The notes under the pieces were generated by a model. That model saw only the letters and a program-made list of their open reading frames with translations. It had not been told where the DNA came from and ran no database searches. Both the position numbers and the translations under genes were made by a program. From Burkholderiales bacterium (GTDB taxonomy: Bacteria > Pseudomonadota > Gammaproteobacteria > Burkholderiales > Ga0077523): a DNA stretch of 64,000 bases. Where the stretch lies: NCBI GenBank assembly GCA_022843925.1, contig JALHMS010000015.1, positions 63,167 to 127,166 of the forward strand, given 5' to 3'. Position 1 is the first letter of the stretch. Every line of letters starts with the position of its first letter. Positions 38,159 to 47,150 of the stretch are shown here, in pieces.

Positions 38159-39781
38159 ATGCACGGCCTCATGATGAACCTGCCGCTCAACATCTCGGCG
38201 CTCATTCAGCACGCCGATCGTTGCCACGGCGACACGGAGATCGTGTCCCGGACGGTGGAAGGCGGCATCCACCGCTACACCTACTCGGACGCCCATCGAC
38301 GTTCCCGCCAGCTCGCGAACGCCCTGACCGCCCTCGGTGTGAAGGCCTCCGACCGCATCGGGACGCTCGCCTGGAACGGCTATCGACACCTCGAGATCTA
38401 CTTCGGGTCGTCGGGCATCGGCGCGGTGTGCCACACCGTCAATCCGCGCCTCTTTCCCGAGCAGATCACCTACATCGTCAATCACGCCGAGGACACCTTC
38501 CTCTTCTTCGACCTGACGTTCCTTCCGCTCGTAGAGAAGCTGGCACCGCACTGCAAGGGCGTGCGCGGCTGGGTGGCGATGACCGACCGGGCGCACATGC
38601 CCACCTCCAGCCTCGATCTGCTCTGCTACGAAGACCTCGTCAACGCCCACTCCGACGATTTCGAATGGCCTGTTCTGGACGAGAACTTGGCTTCATCGCT
38701 CTGCTACACGTCGGGGACGACGGGCAACCCCAAGGGTGTGCTGTACAGCCATCGCTCCACGATCCTGCATGCGTACGCCGCGTGCCTCCCGGACGCGCTC
38801 AACCTCTCGGCCCGGGACGTCGTCCTGCCCGTCGTGCCGATGTTCCATGTGAATGCATGGGGGCTTCCCTACAGCGCGCCCCTCGTGGGCGCCAAGCTCG
38901 TCTTTCCCGGCGCCCAGCTGGATGGCGCGAGCCTCGTGGAACTCTTCGAGTCGGAGAAGGTGACCTGCTCGGCCGGCGTTCCCACCATCTGGCTCGGTCT
39001 GCTCCAGCACGTGAAGGCCAAGGGCATCGGGTTCGGAACGCTTAAGCGCACGGTGATCGGCGGCTCGGCCTGCCCGCCGGCGATGATCCGGACCTTCGAG
39101 GACGAATACGGCGTCCAGGTCCTCCACGCCTGGGGGATGACCGAGCTGAGTCCGCTCGGGACGGTCAACACGTTCAAGAGCCGTCACCTCGAATGGTCCG
39201 AGGCCGAACGCCACGCGCTGCAGAACAAGCAGGGTCGCGCCATCTTCGGCGTCGAGATGAAGATCGTCGACGACGAGGGCCGCGAGCTGCCCCGCGACGG
39301 CAAGGCCTTCGGGGACCTCCTGGTACGTGGCCCCTGGATCACGCGCGAGTACTTCCGCGGCGAGGGCGGGGATCCCCTCGCCGACGGCTGGTTCCCCACG
39401 GGCGACGTCGCGACCCTCGACCAGGACGGCTTCATGCAGATCACCGACCGGTCGAAGGACGTCATCAAGTCGGGCGGGGAATGGATCAGTTCCATCGATC
39501 TCGAGAACGCCGCGATGGCGCATCCGTCAGTGGCGGAAGCCGCGGTCATCGGCATCGCGCACCCCAAGTGGGACGAGCGTCCGCTGCTCCTGGTCAGGCT
39601 GAAGGAAGGTGCCGCGACGACCCGCGAGGACATGCTCAAGTTTTTCGAGGGCAGGGTCGCAAAATGGTGGATTCCCGACGACGTCGTGTTCGTTGAAAAC
39701 CTGCCGCACACGGCCACCGGGAAGCTGCTCAAGACCAAGTTGCGCGAGGACTTCAAGGCCCACAAGCTGCCCGGCGCCTGA
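38159..39781 (+). CDS. Acyl-CoA ligase (AMP-binding, fatty-acid/DmdB-like)
   Basis: The 540-aa ANL-superfamily enzyme activates a carboxylic acid as acyl-AMP and then acyl-CoA. Key motifs are YTSGTTGNPKGVLYSHRS near residue 182, HAWGMTELSP near 322, and GWFPTGDVATLDQDGFMQIT near 415. The lysine in TATGKLLKTKLRE near the C-terminus completes the site. It resembles medium/long-chain and 3-methylthiopropionyl-CoA ligases, which cannot be told apart here. Two small secreted-protein genes follow on the same strand after 32 bases. Confidence 0.9.
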   Translation: MHGLMMNLPLNISALIQHADRCHGDTEIVSRTVEGGIHRYTYSDAHRRSRQLANALTALGVKASDRIGTLAWNGYRHLEIYFGSSGIGAVCHTVNPRLFPEQITYIVNHAEDTFLFFDLTFLPLVEKLAPHCKGVRGWVAMTDRAHMPTSSLDLLCYEDLVNAHSDDFEWPVLDENLASSLCYTSGTTGNPKGVLYSHRSTILHAYAACLPDALNLSARDVVLPVVPMFHVNAWGLPYSAPLVGAKLVFPGAQLDGASLVELFESEKVTCSAGVPTIWLGLLQHVKAKGIGFGTLKRTVIGGSACPPAMIRTFEDEYGVQVLHAWGMTELSPLGTVNTFKSRHLEWSEAERHALQNKQGRAIFGVEMKIVDDEGRELPRDGKAFGDLLVRGPWITREYFRGEGGDPLADGWFPTGDVATLDQDGFMQITDRSKDVIKSGGEWISSIDLENAAMAHPSVAEAAVIGIAHPKWDERPLLLVRLKEGAATTREDMLKFFEGRVAKWWIPDDVVFVENLPHTATGKLLKTKLREDFKAHKLPGA

Positions 39782-39813
39782 GCGGTCGCGCGCACCCACG
39801 CGGAGGAAGTGCC

Positions 39814-40116
39814 ATGAGGTTCCCGCAGGCTGCCCTTGCCGCAGCCGTGATCGCCGTCGTTCCCGCCGCCGAAGCCGGCCTCGTGAAATGCAAGGGGCCC
39901 GGTGGCGCCGTCATCTACTCCGACGAGCCCTGCGCCGCGGTGGGCGCTCGCGAGGAGAAGGCCTTCAAGAAGTCGGAACTGCGCGGGAACGAGATGCGCA
40001 TGCGTCCGCGCCCGCCCCAGGGCGACGGCACCGCGCCCGAGTTCGGCGGCGGTTCCAGCTTCAAGGGCTCGGCGCCCGACAAGGCCTCCGGGCCCCGCCC
40101 GCAGGCCGGCAAGTGA
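39814..40116 (+). CDS. Small secreted DUF4124-like protein (first copy)
   Basis: A 100-aa protein with a signal peptide (about 1-21, ending PAAEAG). The mature N-terminus has the DUF4124 pattern LVKCKGPGGAVIYSDEPC, then FKKSELRGN. The C-terminal half is Pro/Gly-rich and probably disordered. The function of DUF4124 is unknown. The ATG is preceded by GGAGGAAG. Its stop shares a base with the next start (TGATG), and the next protein is a clear paralogue. Confidence 0.82.
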   Translation: MRFPQAALAAAVIAVVPAAEAGLVKCKGPGGAVIYSDEPCAAVGAREEKAFKKSELRGNEMRMRPRPPQGDGTAPEFGGGSSFKGSAPDKASGPRPQAGK

Positions 40117-40496
40117 TGCGGGGGCGATTCGTGCGAACCCGCATCGCGTCGCTGATCGTTCTCGCTGCGGCGCTGCCGACGCAGGCGCTGGCTGGGGTCT
40201 ACAAGTGTGCCGGCGCCGACGGCCGTGTCCTCTACTCCAATGAACCCTGCGAAGACCAGGGCGCGAAGACCGCGAAGACCTTCAAGAAGTCCGAACTGAA
40301 GCCCAACACGGTGAAGATGCCGAAGGCGCCGCCTCCCCCCGAGGAGGACAAGGCCGGTGGCAGCGGCTTCATCGAATCGCTCCGGCAGAAGCCCATCGAC
40401 ATCGATCAGCGCATGCGCGAGGGCAACCCCGACGAGCACCCCAAGGCGGGCAAGAAGGTGAACCCGCTCATCGAGAAGCTGCTCGGCAAGAAGTAG
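40116..40496 (+). CDS. Small secreted DUF4124-like protein (second copy)
   Basis: A 126-aa protein with a signal peptide (about 1-26, ending TQALAG) and the DUF4124 pattern GVYKCAGADGRVLYSNEPC followed by FKKSELKPN. These shared blocks show a tandem duplication with the gene just upstream, to which it is coupled by TGATG. The C-terminal part is longer and carries KKVNPLIEKLLGKK. The paired cysteines probably form a disulfide in the periplasm. Function is unknown. Confidence 0.82.
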   Translation: MRGRFVRTRIASLIVLAAALPTQALAGVYKCAGADGRVLYSNEPCEDQGAKTAKTFKKSELKPNTVKMPKAPPPPEEDKAGGSGFIESLRQKPIDIDQRMREGNPDEHPKAGKKVNPLIEKLLGKK

Positions 40497-40503
40497 GCGT
40501 CGT

Positions 40504-42105
40504 TCACGGATCGATCAGCACCCCGGGGTTCAGCAGTCCCTTCGGATCGAGCGCCTGCTTCGCCGCCCGCAGCGCCGTCGCGAAGAGTTCCGGACGCTGC
40601 CGGTCGTACCACGGGCGATGGTCGCGCCCGATCGCGTGGTGGTGCGTGATGGTGCCGCCCGCCGCGATGAGCGCCTCCGATGCCGCCTGCTTGATCTCCC
40701 GCCACTGTTCCAGTTCCGACCCGCGCTTCGGCAGGCAGTAGAAGCTGAAGTAGGGCGCCGGACCATCCGGGTAGAGATGCGTGAAGCGGCAGCTCACCGA
40801 ACCCTCCCGGCCGGTGACTTCGCGGATCGCGCGATGCACGGCGCCGGTGACGTCGGCGTAAAGCGCGTCGAAGCGGTCCCACGTGATCGCGGTCTCGAAG
40901 GTGTCGTACATCGCCCCGAAGCCCGTCAGCACCTCCCGGTAGTAGGGGGCGCGCAGGAAGGCATTGCGCCACGCACCCGACTCGCCGCTGCGATGCCCGT
41001 CGGTGGCCGGCGCGGCACCGGTGTCCCACTCCCCCCCTGCACCTCCCGCGATCTCCAGAGCACGCGCCATCCACGCTTCGACGGGATGGTCGGCGCTCTC
41101 GAAGGCGAGCACGAGGATCGCCGCGCTGCCGTCGCCCGCCCGGGTCATCGCGGCCTCCTCGGCATCGATGATCCGGCAGTTCGAAGGCGAGAGGCCCGAC
41201 TGCGACAGCAGGCGCACGGCGGCCACCCCGCGATGCCAGTCGCGGAACCGTACGGCGGTTCCCGCGCGGAACACGGGTCGCGCCTGGAGCCGCATCCAAG
41301 CCTCGGTGATCACGCCGAGGATCCCCTCCGACCCGATGAACATCCGGTCCGGACTCGGGCCCGCGCCGGAGCCGGGCAGCCGCCGTGATTCGCAGACGCC
41401 CCGCGGCGTCACGACCCGCGTGTTCTCGACGAGATCGTCGATGTGCGTGAGGACGGTCGCGAAATGTCCGCCGGCCCGCGTCGCGATCCAGCCGCCGAGA
41501 GACGAGTACTCGAACGACTGCGGATAGTGGCGCAGCGTGAGGCCGTACGGCTTCAGCTGCGCTTCGAGATGGGGGCCGAGCACACCGGCCTGGATGCGCG
41601 CGGCGCGCGAGACCGTGTCGACCTCCAGAACGCGATCGAGCGCCTGCAGGTCGAGCGAGATCACACCCGCGTAGTCGCCACGGACCGCAGGCTCGACGCC
41701 TCCCACGACCGACGAGCCGCCGCCGAAGGGGATCACGGCGGCACCGACGCTGTCGGCGTGATCGAGCACCGCGATCACGTCGGCCTCGTTCGCGGGATGC
41801 GCCACGAGATCGGGCGGATGGGGATACTGCCTCGCGAACGCGCGGACGCTGTCGGGATACGACTTTCCGTAGCTGTGGATCAGACGGTCCTCGTGATCGG
41901 CCGTCAGGACGTCGGCGAGCGTCGCGGGGATGCCGAGCCGCGGAGGCGGCAGCGTGATCTCGTCGGCGCGGGGCGGTGCCATCTCGTCGCCGTTCATCGT
42001 GCCGAAGCGGAGGAGCATGTGGGCCTTCAGGCCTGCACGCTCCTCGGCGGTGGCCTCCTCGCCGACCCGTCCCCAGCCCCAGAACTTGTAGCGGTTCGCG
42101 TCCAT
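40504..42105 (-). CDS. FAD-linked oxidase, alkyl-dihydroxyacetonephosphate synthase-like
   Basis: The 533-aa protein starts at 42105 after GGAGGAG. It has the PCMH FAD-binding domain (PFGGGSSVVGGVEP near 145, PQSFEYSSLGGWIATRAGG near 215). The N-terminal KFWGWG and the C-terminal HHHAIGRDHRPWY match the alkyl-DHAP synthase group rather than glycolate oxidase. True AGPS makes the ether bond of plasmalogens; bacterial relatives are mostly uncharacterised. It is divergent from the PanE-like gene across about 97 bases. The reaction it catalyses here is inferred. Confidence 0.85.
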   Translation of the reverse strand: MDANRYKFWGWGRVGEEATAEERAGLKAHMLLRFGTMNGDEMAPPRADEITLPPPRLGIPATLADVLTADHEDRLIHSYGKSYPDSVRAFARQYPHPPDLVAHPANEADVIAVLDHADSVGAAVIPFGGGSSVVGGVEPAVRGDYAGVISLDLQALDRVLEVDTVSRAARIQAGVLGPHLEAQLKPYGLTLRHYPQSFEYSSLGGWIATRAGGHFATVLTHIDDLVENTRVVTPRGVCESRRLPGSGAGPSPDRMFIGSEGILGVITEAWMRLQARPVFRAGTAVRFRDWHRGVAAVRLLSQSGLSPSNCRIIDAEEAAMTRAGDGSAAILVLAFESADHPVEAWMARALEIAGGAGGEWDTGAAPATDGHRSGESGAWRNAFLRAPYYREVLTGFGAMYDTFETAITWDRFDALYADVTGAVHRAIREVTGREGSVSCRFTHLYPDGPAPYFSFYCLPKRGSELEQWREIKQAASEALIAAGGTITHHHAIGRDHRPWYDRQRPELFATALRAAKQALDPKGLLNPGVLIDP

Positions 42106-42170
42106 CGTTTTGTCTCCTCCCCCGTGCGGATCGAGGCTGGAGTGTAGCCAGATCGCCCGCGTGCGGCGTG

Positions 42171-42176
42171 TAGACT
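42171..42176 (+). promoter_or_regulatory. Possible -10 element for the PanE-like gene
   Basis: TAGACT lies 27 bases before the ATG at 42203, with GGGAGGA at 42191-42197 between them as ribosome binding site. No -35 is clear. Confidence 0.3.
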
Positions 42177-42202
42177 CGCCGCCGATCTTCGGGAGGAATC
42201 GC

Positions 42203-43186
42203 ATGCGCATCATCGTCATCGGGGCCGGCGCCATGGGCGGCATCTACGGCGGCCGACTGGCACTCGCGGGGCACGAGGTTGCCTTCATCGACCGCCGCCG
42301 CGAGCACGTTGAAGCCATCCGTCGCGACGGTCTCGTGCTCGAAGGCATCGGCGGGGACCACGTGCTGCGAGTGGCGGCGCAGACCGCACCCGACGGCATG
42401 GCGCCTGCAGACCTCGTGATCGTCTTCACCGACGCCAACGGCACTGCAGACGCCGCGCAGGCCGCCGCCGGACTGCTCGCACCCGCCGGCATCGCGCTCA
42501 CGCTGCAGAACGGCATCGGCAACGTCGAGGCGCTGACCGCGGTGCTCGGCGCGGACCGCGCCCTGGCGGGTGTCAGCATGAACAGCGGCATGAGCCCCGG
42601 CCCCGGCCGCGTGCGTCACACCAACGCGGGTTCCACGTCGATCGGCGAACTCGACGGTGCTGCAACCGCCCGGGTGCGGTCGCTGGCCGACGCCCTCACC
42701 GCGGCGGGGCTCGAGACCCTGGTGGTCGAGGATCCTATCGCGATGATCTGGAGCAAGTTCGTGCTGAACTGCGGCGTGAATGCGATCAGTGCCATCACGG
42801 GCCTGCGGCTCGGCGAGGTCGCCCGCACCCCGGAGGTCGATGTGCTGCAGGACCGCATGATCGACGAGATCCTCGCGGTGGTGGCCGCCAAGGGCGTGCG
42901 TCTCGACGATCCCGACCCACGCGGATCCATCAAGAGGATCTGCCGGCTCCGCTACAACAAGCCGTCGATGTTCCAGCACCTGGAAGCGGGCCGCCGCACC
43001 GAGATCGATGCGATCAACGGGGCGCTCGTGCGCGAGGCCCGCGCGCTCGGCATCGCGGTCCCGTACAACGAGGCCGTCGTCGCCATCGTGAAGGGGCAGG
43101 AGCGCAGCCGCCGACAGGCGCTCCACGAGCCGCCGATCGACTACGCAGCGCTCGAAGCCGCGGCGGCGCGCGAGGAAGGGGCATGA
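42203..43186 (+). CDS. panE: 2-dehydropantoate 2-reductase family protein
   Basis: The 327-aa protein has the NADPH motif RIIVIGAGAMGGIYGGRLA at the N-terminus. The catalytic lysine region IWSKFVLNCGVNAISAITG lies near 190, and the C-terminal domain contains PSMFQHLEAGRRTEIDAINGA. PanE reduces ketopantoate to pantoate in coenzyme A synthesis; several paralogues of this family act on other 2-keto acids. It overlaps the next gene by 4 bases (ATGA), forming a two-gene unit with an SDR enzyme not known from pantothenate synthesis, which makes a catabolic role possible. Confidence 0.85.
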   Translation: MRIIVIGAGAMGGIYGGRLALAGHEVAFIDRRREHVEAIRRDGLVLEGIGGDHVLRVAAQTAPDGMAPADLVIVFTDANGTADAAQAAAGLLAPAGIALTLQNGIGNVEALTAVLGADRALAGVSMNSGMSPGPGRVRHTNAGSTSIGELDGAATARVRSLADALTAAGLETLVVEDPIAMIWSKFVLNCGVNAISAITGLRLGEVARTPEVDVLQDRMIDEILAVVAAKGVRLDDPDPRGSIKRICRLRYNKPSMFQHLEAGRRTEIDAINGALVREARALGIAVPYNEAVVAIVKGQERSRRQALHEPPIDYAALEAAAAREEGA

Positions 43187-44244
43187 ACACGAAACGCAAG
43201 GCGCTGATCACCGGCGCGACGGGTGTGGTGGGCCGGTACCTCCTGCAGCATCTGCTCGACATCGGAGGCTGGGACATCGTGGCCGTGTCGCGGCGCGTAC
43301 CCGACATCGCTGGCCGCTTCGCCCACATCGCGGTGGATCTCGAGGATCCCGCCGACTGCCGCGCGAAGCTCGGCGGATTACGGGACGTCACCCACGTCTT
43401 CTACACGGCGTTCGTGCAGGACGCGGACCCCGCGAAGCACGCGGTACGCAACACGGCGATGCTCGTGAATCTCATCGATGCGGTCGAGTCGGCGAGCCCC
43501 GCGCTCGCGCACGTGAACCTCGTCGAGGGCACCAAGTGGTACGGCAGCCATCTCGGGCCCTTCACGACCCCGGCGAAGGAATGGCATCCGCGGCATGCCG
43601 GGACGAACTTCTACTTCGACCAGCAGGACTGGCTGGAAGCGCGTCAGCGGGGGCGGGGTTGGACATGGTCCGCCGTCCGCCCGCATGCCGTGTGCGGCTT
43701 CTCGCTGGGCAGCCCGATGAACCTCGCTCTGGTGCTCGCGACGTACGCGTCCGTCTGCCGTGAACTGGGCGAGCCGTTCGCCCATCCGGGGGCGCCGGGG
43801 AACTGGTCGGCGCTGTACCAGCTCACGGACTCCACCCTGCTCGCGAAGGCGATGGTCTGGATGGCAACGGAACCGCGCTGCGCGAACGAAGTCTTCAACA
43901 TCACCAACGGCGATCTGATCCGCTGGTGCAACCTGTGGCCGCGCATGGCGGCGTTCTTCGATGTCCCGGTGGCCGACGCCGACCCGGCGCCCCGCAAGCT
44001 CACGGCGTTCATGGCGGACAAGGGGCCGGTGTGGGACCGGATCGTCGCCCGCCACGGCCTGCAGCCCCACGCGCTGTCCGCGCTCGCGGGCTTCGCGTTC
44101 GGCGACTTCGTGTTCGCGAGCACCTGGGACATCGTGTCCGACACCGGCAAGGCGCGGCGCCACGGCTTCTGCGAGTCGCCGGACACCGAGGACATGCTGA
44201 TCGGGCTGTTCGGGCGATTGCGGGCTTCGCGGGTGATTCCGTAG
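43183..44244 (+). CDS. SDR-family reductase, progesterone-5-beta-reductase-like (PRISE)
   Basis: This 353-aa protein has an N-terminal Rossmann motif GATGVVGRYLLQHL and the PRISE blocks EGTKWYGSHLGP and NFYFDQQDWL, which include the active-site Lys/Tyr region. The PRISE group reduces activated C=C bonds of enones, including steroids and iridoids in plants. Bacterial members are common in environmental proteobacteria with unknown substrates. It is translationally coupled to the PanE-like gene upstream. The sox cluster starts 110 bases downstream. Confidence 0.82.
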   Translation: MNTKRKALITGATGVVGRYLLQHLLDIGGWDIVAVSRRVPDIAGRFAHIAVDLEDPADCRAKLGGLRDVTHVFYTAFVQDADPAKHAVRNTAMLVNLIDAVESASPALAHVNLVEGTKWYGSHLGPFTTPAKEWHPRHAGTNFYFDQQDWLEARQRGRGWTWSAVRPHAVCGFSLGSPMNLALVLATYASVCRELGEPFAHPGAPGNWSALYQLTDSTLLAKAMVWMATEPRCANEVFNITNGDLIRWCNLWPRMAAFFDVPVADADPAPRKLTAFMADKGPVWDRIVARHGLQPHALSALAGFAFGDFVFASTWDIVSDTGKARRHGFCESPDTEDMLIGLFGRLRASRVIP

Positions 44245-44269
44245 GCCGGGTCCGCGCCGCGGTCACGGT

Positions 44270-44275
44270 TATGAT
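44270..44275 (+). promoter_or_regulatory. Possible -10 element for the sox genes
   Basis: TATGAT lies 79 bases before the soxY start, in the only gap from which soxYZAX could be transcribed separately. A -35 is not evident. Confidence 0.3.
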
Positions 44276-44353
44276 GCGCTGACGATACGCGCGGCGACGT
44301 CGCTGATCGATCAGCCGGTGCGCGGAGCACCGGGGAACAGGGGAGGGCGACGC

Positions 44354-44815
44354 ATGCAACGAAGGGATTTCCTGCGGCAGGGAGGGGGGGCCGGTGCGAT
44401 GGCGGCGCTCGTCGCGGCGGGCTGGTGGCCCGCCATGGCCGGAGCGGCGGAGTGGAACCGGGTCGCGTTCGAGGCGAAGAAGTTCGAGGATGTCCTCAAG
44501 GCCCTCGGCGGTGCCGACGCGAAGGCGAGCGGCGACGTCGTCCTCGTCGCCCCCGAGATCGCGGAGAACGGCGCGGTGGTGCCGTTGCAGATATCGTCCC
44601 GCAGCCCGGCGACCGACATGCTCGCGGTCCTGGTCGAGAAGAATCCGAACATGCTGGCGGCGGTGTTCGAAGTGCCCGACGGCACCGTGGCCGATTTCCA
44701 GACGCGCGTGAAGATGGCGCAGACCAGCAACGTGTTCGTGCTCGCCCGCAGCGGCGGCCGGTATCTCTACGCGGTCAAGGAGATCAAGGTCACGCTCGGC
44801 GGGTGCGGAGGCTGA
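44354..44815 (+). CDS. soxY: Thiosulfate oxidation carrier protein SoxY
   Basis: The 153-aa protein has a twin-arginine-type signal (MQRRDFLRQ followed by a hydrophobic run ending AGAAE). It ends in GGCGG, the signature swinging arm of SoxY; Cys151 carries the sulfur substrate during thiosulfate oxidation. SoxY forms a periplasmic heterodimer with SoxZ, encoded 5 bases downstream. The start at 44354 follows GGGAGGGCGACGC. It leads the block soxY-soxZ-soxA-soxX. Confidence 0.95.
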   Translation: MQRRDFLRQGGGAGAMAALVAAGWWPAMAGAAEWNRVAFEAKKFEDVLKALGGADAKASGDVVLVAPEIAENGAVVPLQISSRSPATDMLAVLVEKNPNMLAAVFEVPDGTVADFQTRVKMAQTSNVFVLARSGGRYLYAVKEIKVTLGGCGG

Positions 44816-44820
44816 CGACC

Positions 44821-45132
44821 ATGGCGAATCCGATGAAGGTGCGAGCGGTCGTCGACGGTGATGCCGTGCAGGTGAAGGCGCTGATGAGCCACGTCATGGA
44901 GACGGGGCGTCGCACCAACGACAAGGGCGAGACCATCCCCGCCCATTTCATCCAGCAGGTGACGGTGACACACAACGGCCGCGTGGTCCTGTCGGCGCAA
45001 TGGGGGACGTCCGTCTCGGCCAACCCGTTCCTGTCGTTCCGGTTCCGCGGCGGTACCAAGGGCGAGACGGTCAAGGTGACGTGGGTCGACTCGAAGGGTG
45101 ATTCGCGCACCGACGAGGCCACCATCACATGA
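44821..45132 (+). CDS. soxZ: Thiosulfate oxidation carrier complex protein SoxZ
   Basis: A 103-aa protein without a signal peptide, as normal for SoxZ, which is exported with SoxY. It matches the family through KVRAVVDGDAVQVKALMSHVMETG near the start, PAHFIQQVTV, and WGTSVSANPFLSFRF. The C-terminus TWVDSKGDSRTDEATI is also typical. SoxYZ presents cysteine-bound sulfur intermediates to SoxXA and SoxB. The last 4 bases overlap the soxA start. Confidence 0.95.
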   Translation: MANPMKVRAVVDGDAVQVKALMSHVMETGRRTNDKGETIPAHFIQQVTVTHNGRVVLSAQWGTSVSANPFLSFRFRGGTKGETVKVTWVDSKGDSRTDEATIT

Positions 45133-45947
45133 CGTGGCGGATGCGTGGTCTGGCAGCGGGTGGGGTGCTCGCCGCAGCGGTCACCGTGTCGGTCGTCGCA
45201 GCGGCGACCGAGGCCGAGGACCACGCCGCCGACGAGATACGCAGGTACCGACAGATGCTCGAGGACGGCAATCCGGCCGAACTGATGGAGATGAAGGGCG
45301 AGGCGCTGTGGCGCGAGGCCCGCGGGCCGAAGGGCGCGTCCCTCGAAGCCTGCGATCTCGGGCTCGGACCCGGCGTGGTCGCGGGTGCGTACGCGCAACT
45401 CCCCCGGTTCTTCGCCGACACGGGGCGCGTGCAGGACACCGAGTCGCGGCTGGTTTCGTGCATGGTCGCGCTGCAGGGCTTCGCGTCCGCCGAGGCCACG
45501 CGCGACTGGTATCGGCCGGGATCCGACCTCGAGGCACTCGTCACGTATGTCGCGACGCAGTCGAAGGGCGCGCCGATCCGCGTGCCGGTGAGCCATCCCG
45601 AGGAGGCCCGCCTGCTCGCCGCCGGCGGTGAACTGTTCTTCCGGCGCTCCGGCCCGCTCGACTTCTCGTGCGCCACGTGCCACTCGCAGGACCAGCGGCG
45701 CATCCGCCTGCAGGACCTCCCGAACTTCCTGAACCCCGCCGACGCCCGCGCGTCGATGGTGACCTGGCCCGCGTACCGCGTGTCGCAGTCCGCCGTGTGG
45801 ACCATGGAGCGCCGCCTGATCGACTGCGTGCGCCAGATGCGCTGGCCCGAGCCCGCGTTCGGATCCGAGGCGATCGTGGCATTGCAGGTCTGGCTCCAGC
45901 ATCAGGGCGAGGGCGGCGAGCTGCAGTCGCCGGGGATCAAGCGATGA
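45129..45947 (+). CDS. soxA: Sulfur oxidation c-type cytochrome SoxA
   Basis: The 272-aa protein has a signal peptide (about 1-26) and a single heme c site CATCH at 181-185. The conserved cysteine of RRLIDCVRQMRWPEP (Cys233) is the candidate persulfide heme ligand. The N-terminal domain keeps cysteines but lacks a CxxCH, so this is a monoheme SoxA. SoxXA couples thiosulfate to the SoxY cysteine. It overlaps soxZ and soxX by 4 bases on each side. Confidence 0.95.
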   Translation: MTWRMRGLAAGGVLAAAVTVSVVAAATEAEDHAADEIRRYRQMLEDGNPAELMEMKGEALWREARGPKGASLEACDLGLGPGVVAGAYAQLPRFFADTGRVQDTESRLVSCMVALQGFASAEATRDWYRPGSDLEALVTYVATQSKGAPIRVPVSHPEEARLLAAGGELFFRRSGPLDFSCATCHSQDQRRIRLQDLPNFLNPADARASMVTWPAYRVSQSAVWTMERRLIDCVRQMRWPEPAFGSEAIVALQVWLQHQGEGGELQSPGIKR

Positions 45948-46573
45948 GCGTGCGAAGGCGTCTTTCCGGGCTGGTTGCGCTCACGATGCTCGCGTCGTCG
46001 TCCATGGCCGGGGCGGCGGGGAGCCTTACCGAGGCCATCGTCCGCGAAGCCTTCGCCACCGCCACGCCGGAGGAATGGCGCGATCGTCTCGCGCAGGACG
46101 ACGCGCAGGCGCTGTGCAGCCAGCATCGCAACCAGCCGCCGCCGGAGGTCGCCGCGCAGATCCTCGAATCGCAGCGCGCGACGGTGCGTCTGCCCGAGGA
46201 TGGTCGGCTCATGGGCGACTGGCGTGCCGGTGAGAAGCTTGCGGGTATCGGCACCGGTGGCCATATCGGCCGCATCCAGCCTGATCCGCCGGGACGCGCC
46301 AAGGGTGGCAATTGCTACGCGTGCCATGTGATGGCGCCGGGCGAGGTGGCGGCCGGCAACATCGGCCCGACCCTGACCGGCTACGGCCGCCTGCGCGGCA
46401 ACACGCCCGAGATGCAGCGCTATACCTACGAGAAGATCCACAATGCGCAGGCCTTCTTTCCTTGCTCGCACATGCCGCGGTTCGGGCACAACGGTTGGTT
46501 GTCGCCGAAGGAGATCGCGGACCTCGTGGCGTTCCTGCTGGATCCCGAGTCGTCGGTGAATGCTGGGCGGTGA
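45944..46573 (+). CDS. soxX: Sulfur oxidation c-type cytochrome SoxX
   Basis: The 209-aa cytochrome has a signal peptide (about 1-25), a heme site CYACH at 124-128 and a methionine ligand candidate in SHMPRFGHNGWLS (Met177). An N-terminal extension of about 90 residues precedes the heme domain, longer than in small SoxX proteins. It is the electron-accepting partner of SoxA. It overlaps soxA by ATGA. It is the last gene before a 641-base REP-filled gap, after which soxB follows. Confidence 0.93.
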   Translation: MSVRRRLSGLVALTMLASSSMAGAAGSLTEAIVREAFATATPEEWRDRLAQDDAQALCSQHRNQPPPEVAAQILESQRATVRLPEDGRLMGDWRAGEKLAGIGTGGHIGRIQPDPPGRAKGGNCYACHVMAPGEVAAGNIGPTLTGYGRLRGNTPEMQRYTYEKIHNAQAFFPCSHMPRFGHNGWLSPKEIADLVAFLLDPESSVNAGR

Positions 46574-46617
46574 GGGGGTGCATCGCGTGGGTCATGGGTG
46601 CGTTCGTATCATGCAAC

Positions 46618-47150
46618 CGCTTTCGCGGGCATGGCCCGCTCCTACAAGAACCGTCGCTCGAATCACCGTCCGTAGGAGCGGGCCATGCCCGCGAAAGCGG
46701 TGGTGCTGCGGAAGCGTCACCATGATTGCCATCGATGCAGCATTCGGCGGCCGTCCAGCGGGCCATGCCCGCGAAAGCGGTGGTGCTGCGGAAGCGCCGC
46801 CACTATTCCCATCGATGCGGCATTCGGCGGCCGTCCAGCGGGCCATGCCCGCGAAAGCGGTGGTTCCGGGTGAGGCGTTTCCTGGCATCGACCGCTTTCG
46901 GGGCCATGGGCCCCTCCTACAGGGTGGTGTGCGCCACGCCCGCGGGATCGGGCCACGCTCTTGTAGGAGCGGGCCATGCCCGCGAAAGCGGTGGTGCTGC
47001 GGAAGCGCCGCCATGATCGGCATTCTTGAAGCCTTCGGTGATCGTCCAGCGGGCCATGCCCGCGAAAGCGGTGGTGCTACGGAAGCGCCGCCATGATCGG
47101 CATTCTTGAAGCCTTCGGTGATCGTCCAGCGGGCCATGCCCGCGAAACCG
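46618..47150. repeat. GTAG REP cluster D with 80-bp tandem periods, between soxX and soxB
   Basis: The 641-base gap between soxX and soxB holds many REP copies. A reverse unit ends near 46654. Forward cores (GCGGGCCATGCCCGCGAAAG) start near 46679, 46759 and 46839, exactly 80 bases apart, and again near 46969, 47049 and 47129, also 80 apart. The two sub-arrays have different spacers. Only some copies keep the GTAG head; others read GTCCAGCGGGCC. A reverse unit near 46897-46921 separates the sub-arrays. No gene was found in the gap. Confidence 0.9.

Noticed and set aside
40406..43126. Long minus-strand open frame across the FAD oxidase and panE
   Set aside because: It overlaps well-supported genes in other frames and has no recognisable family.
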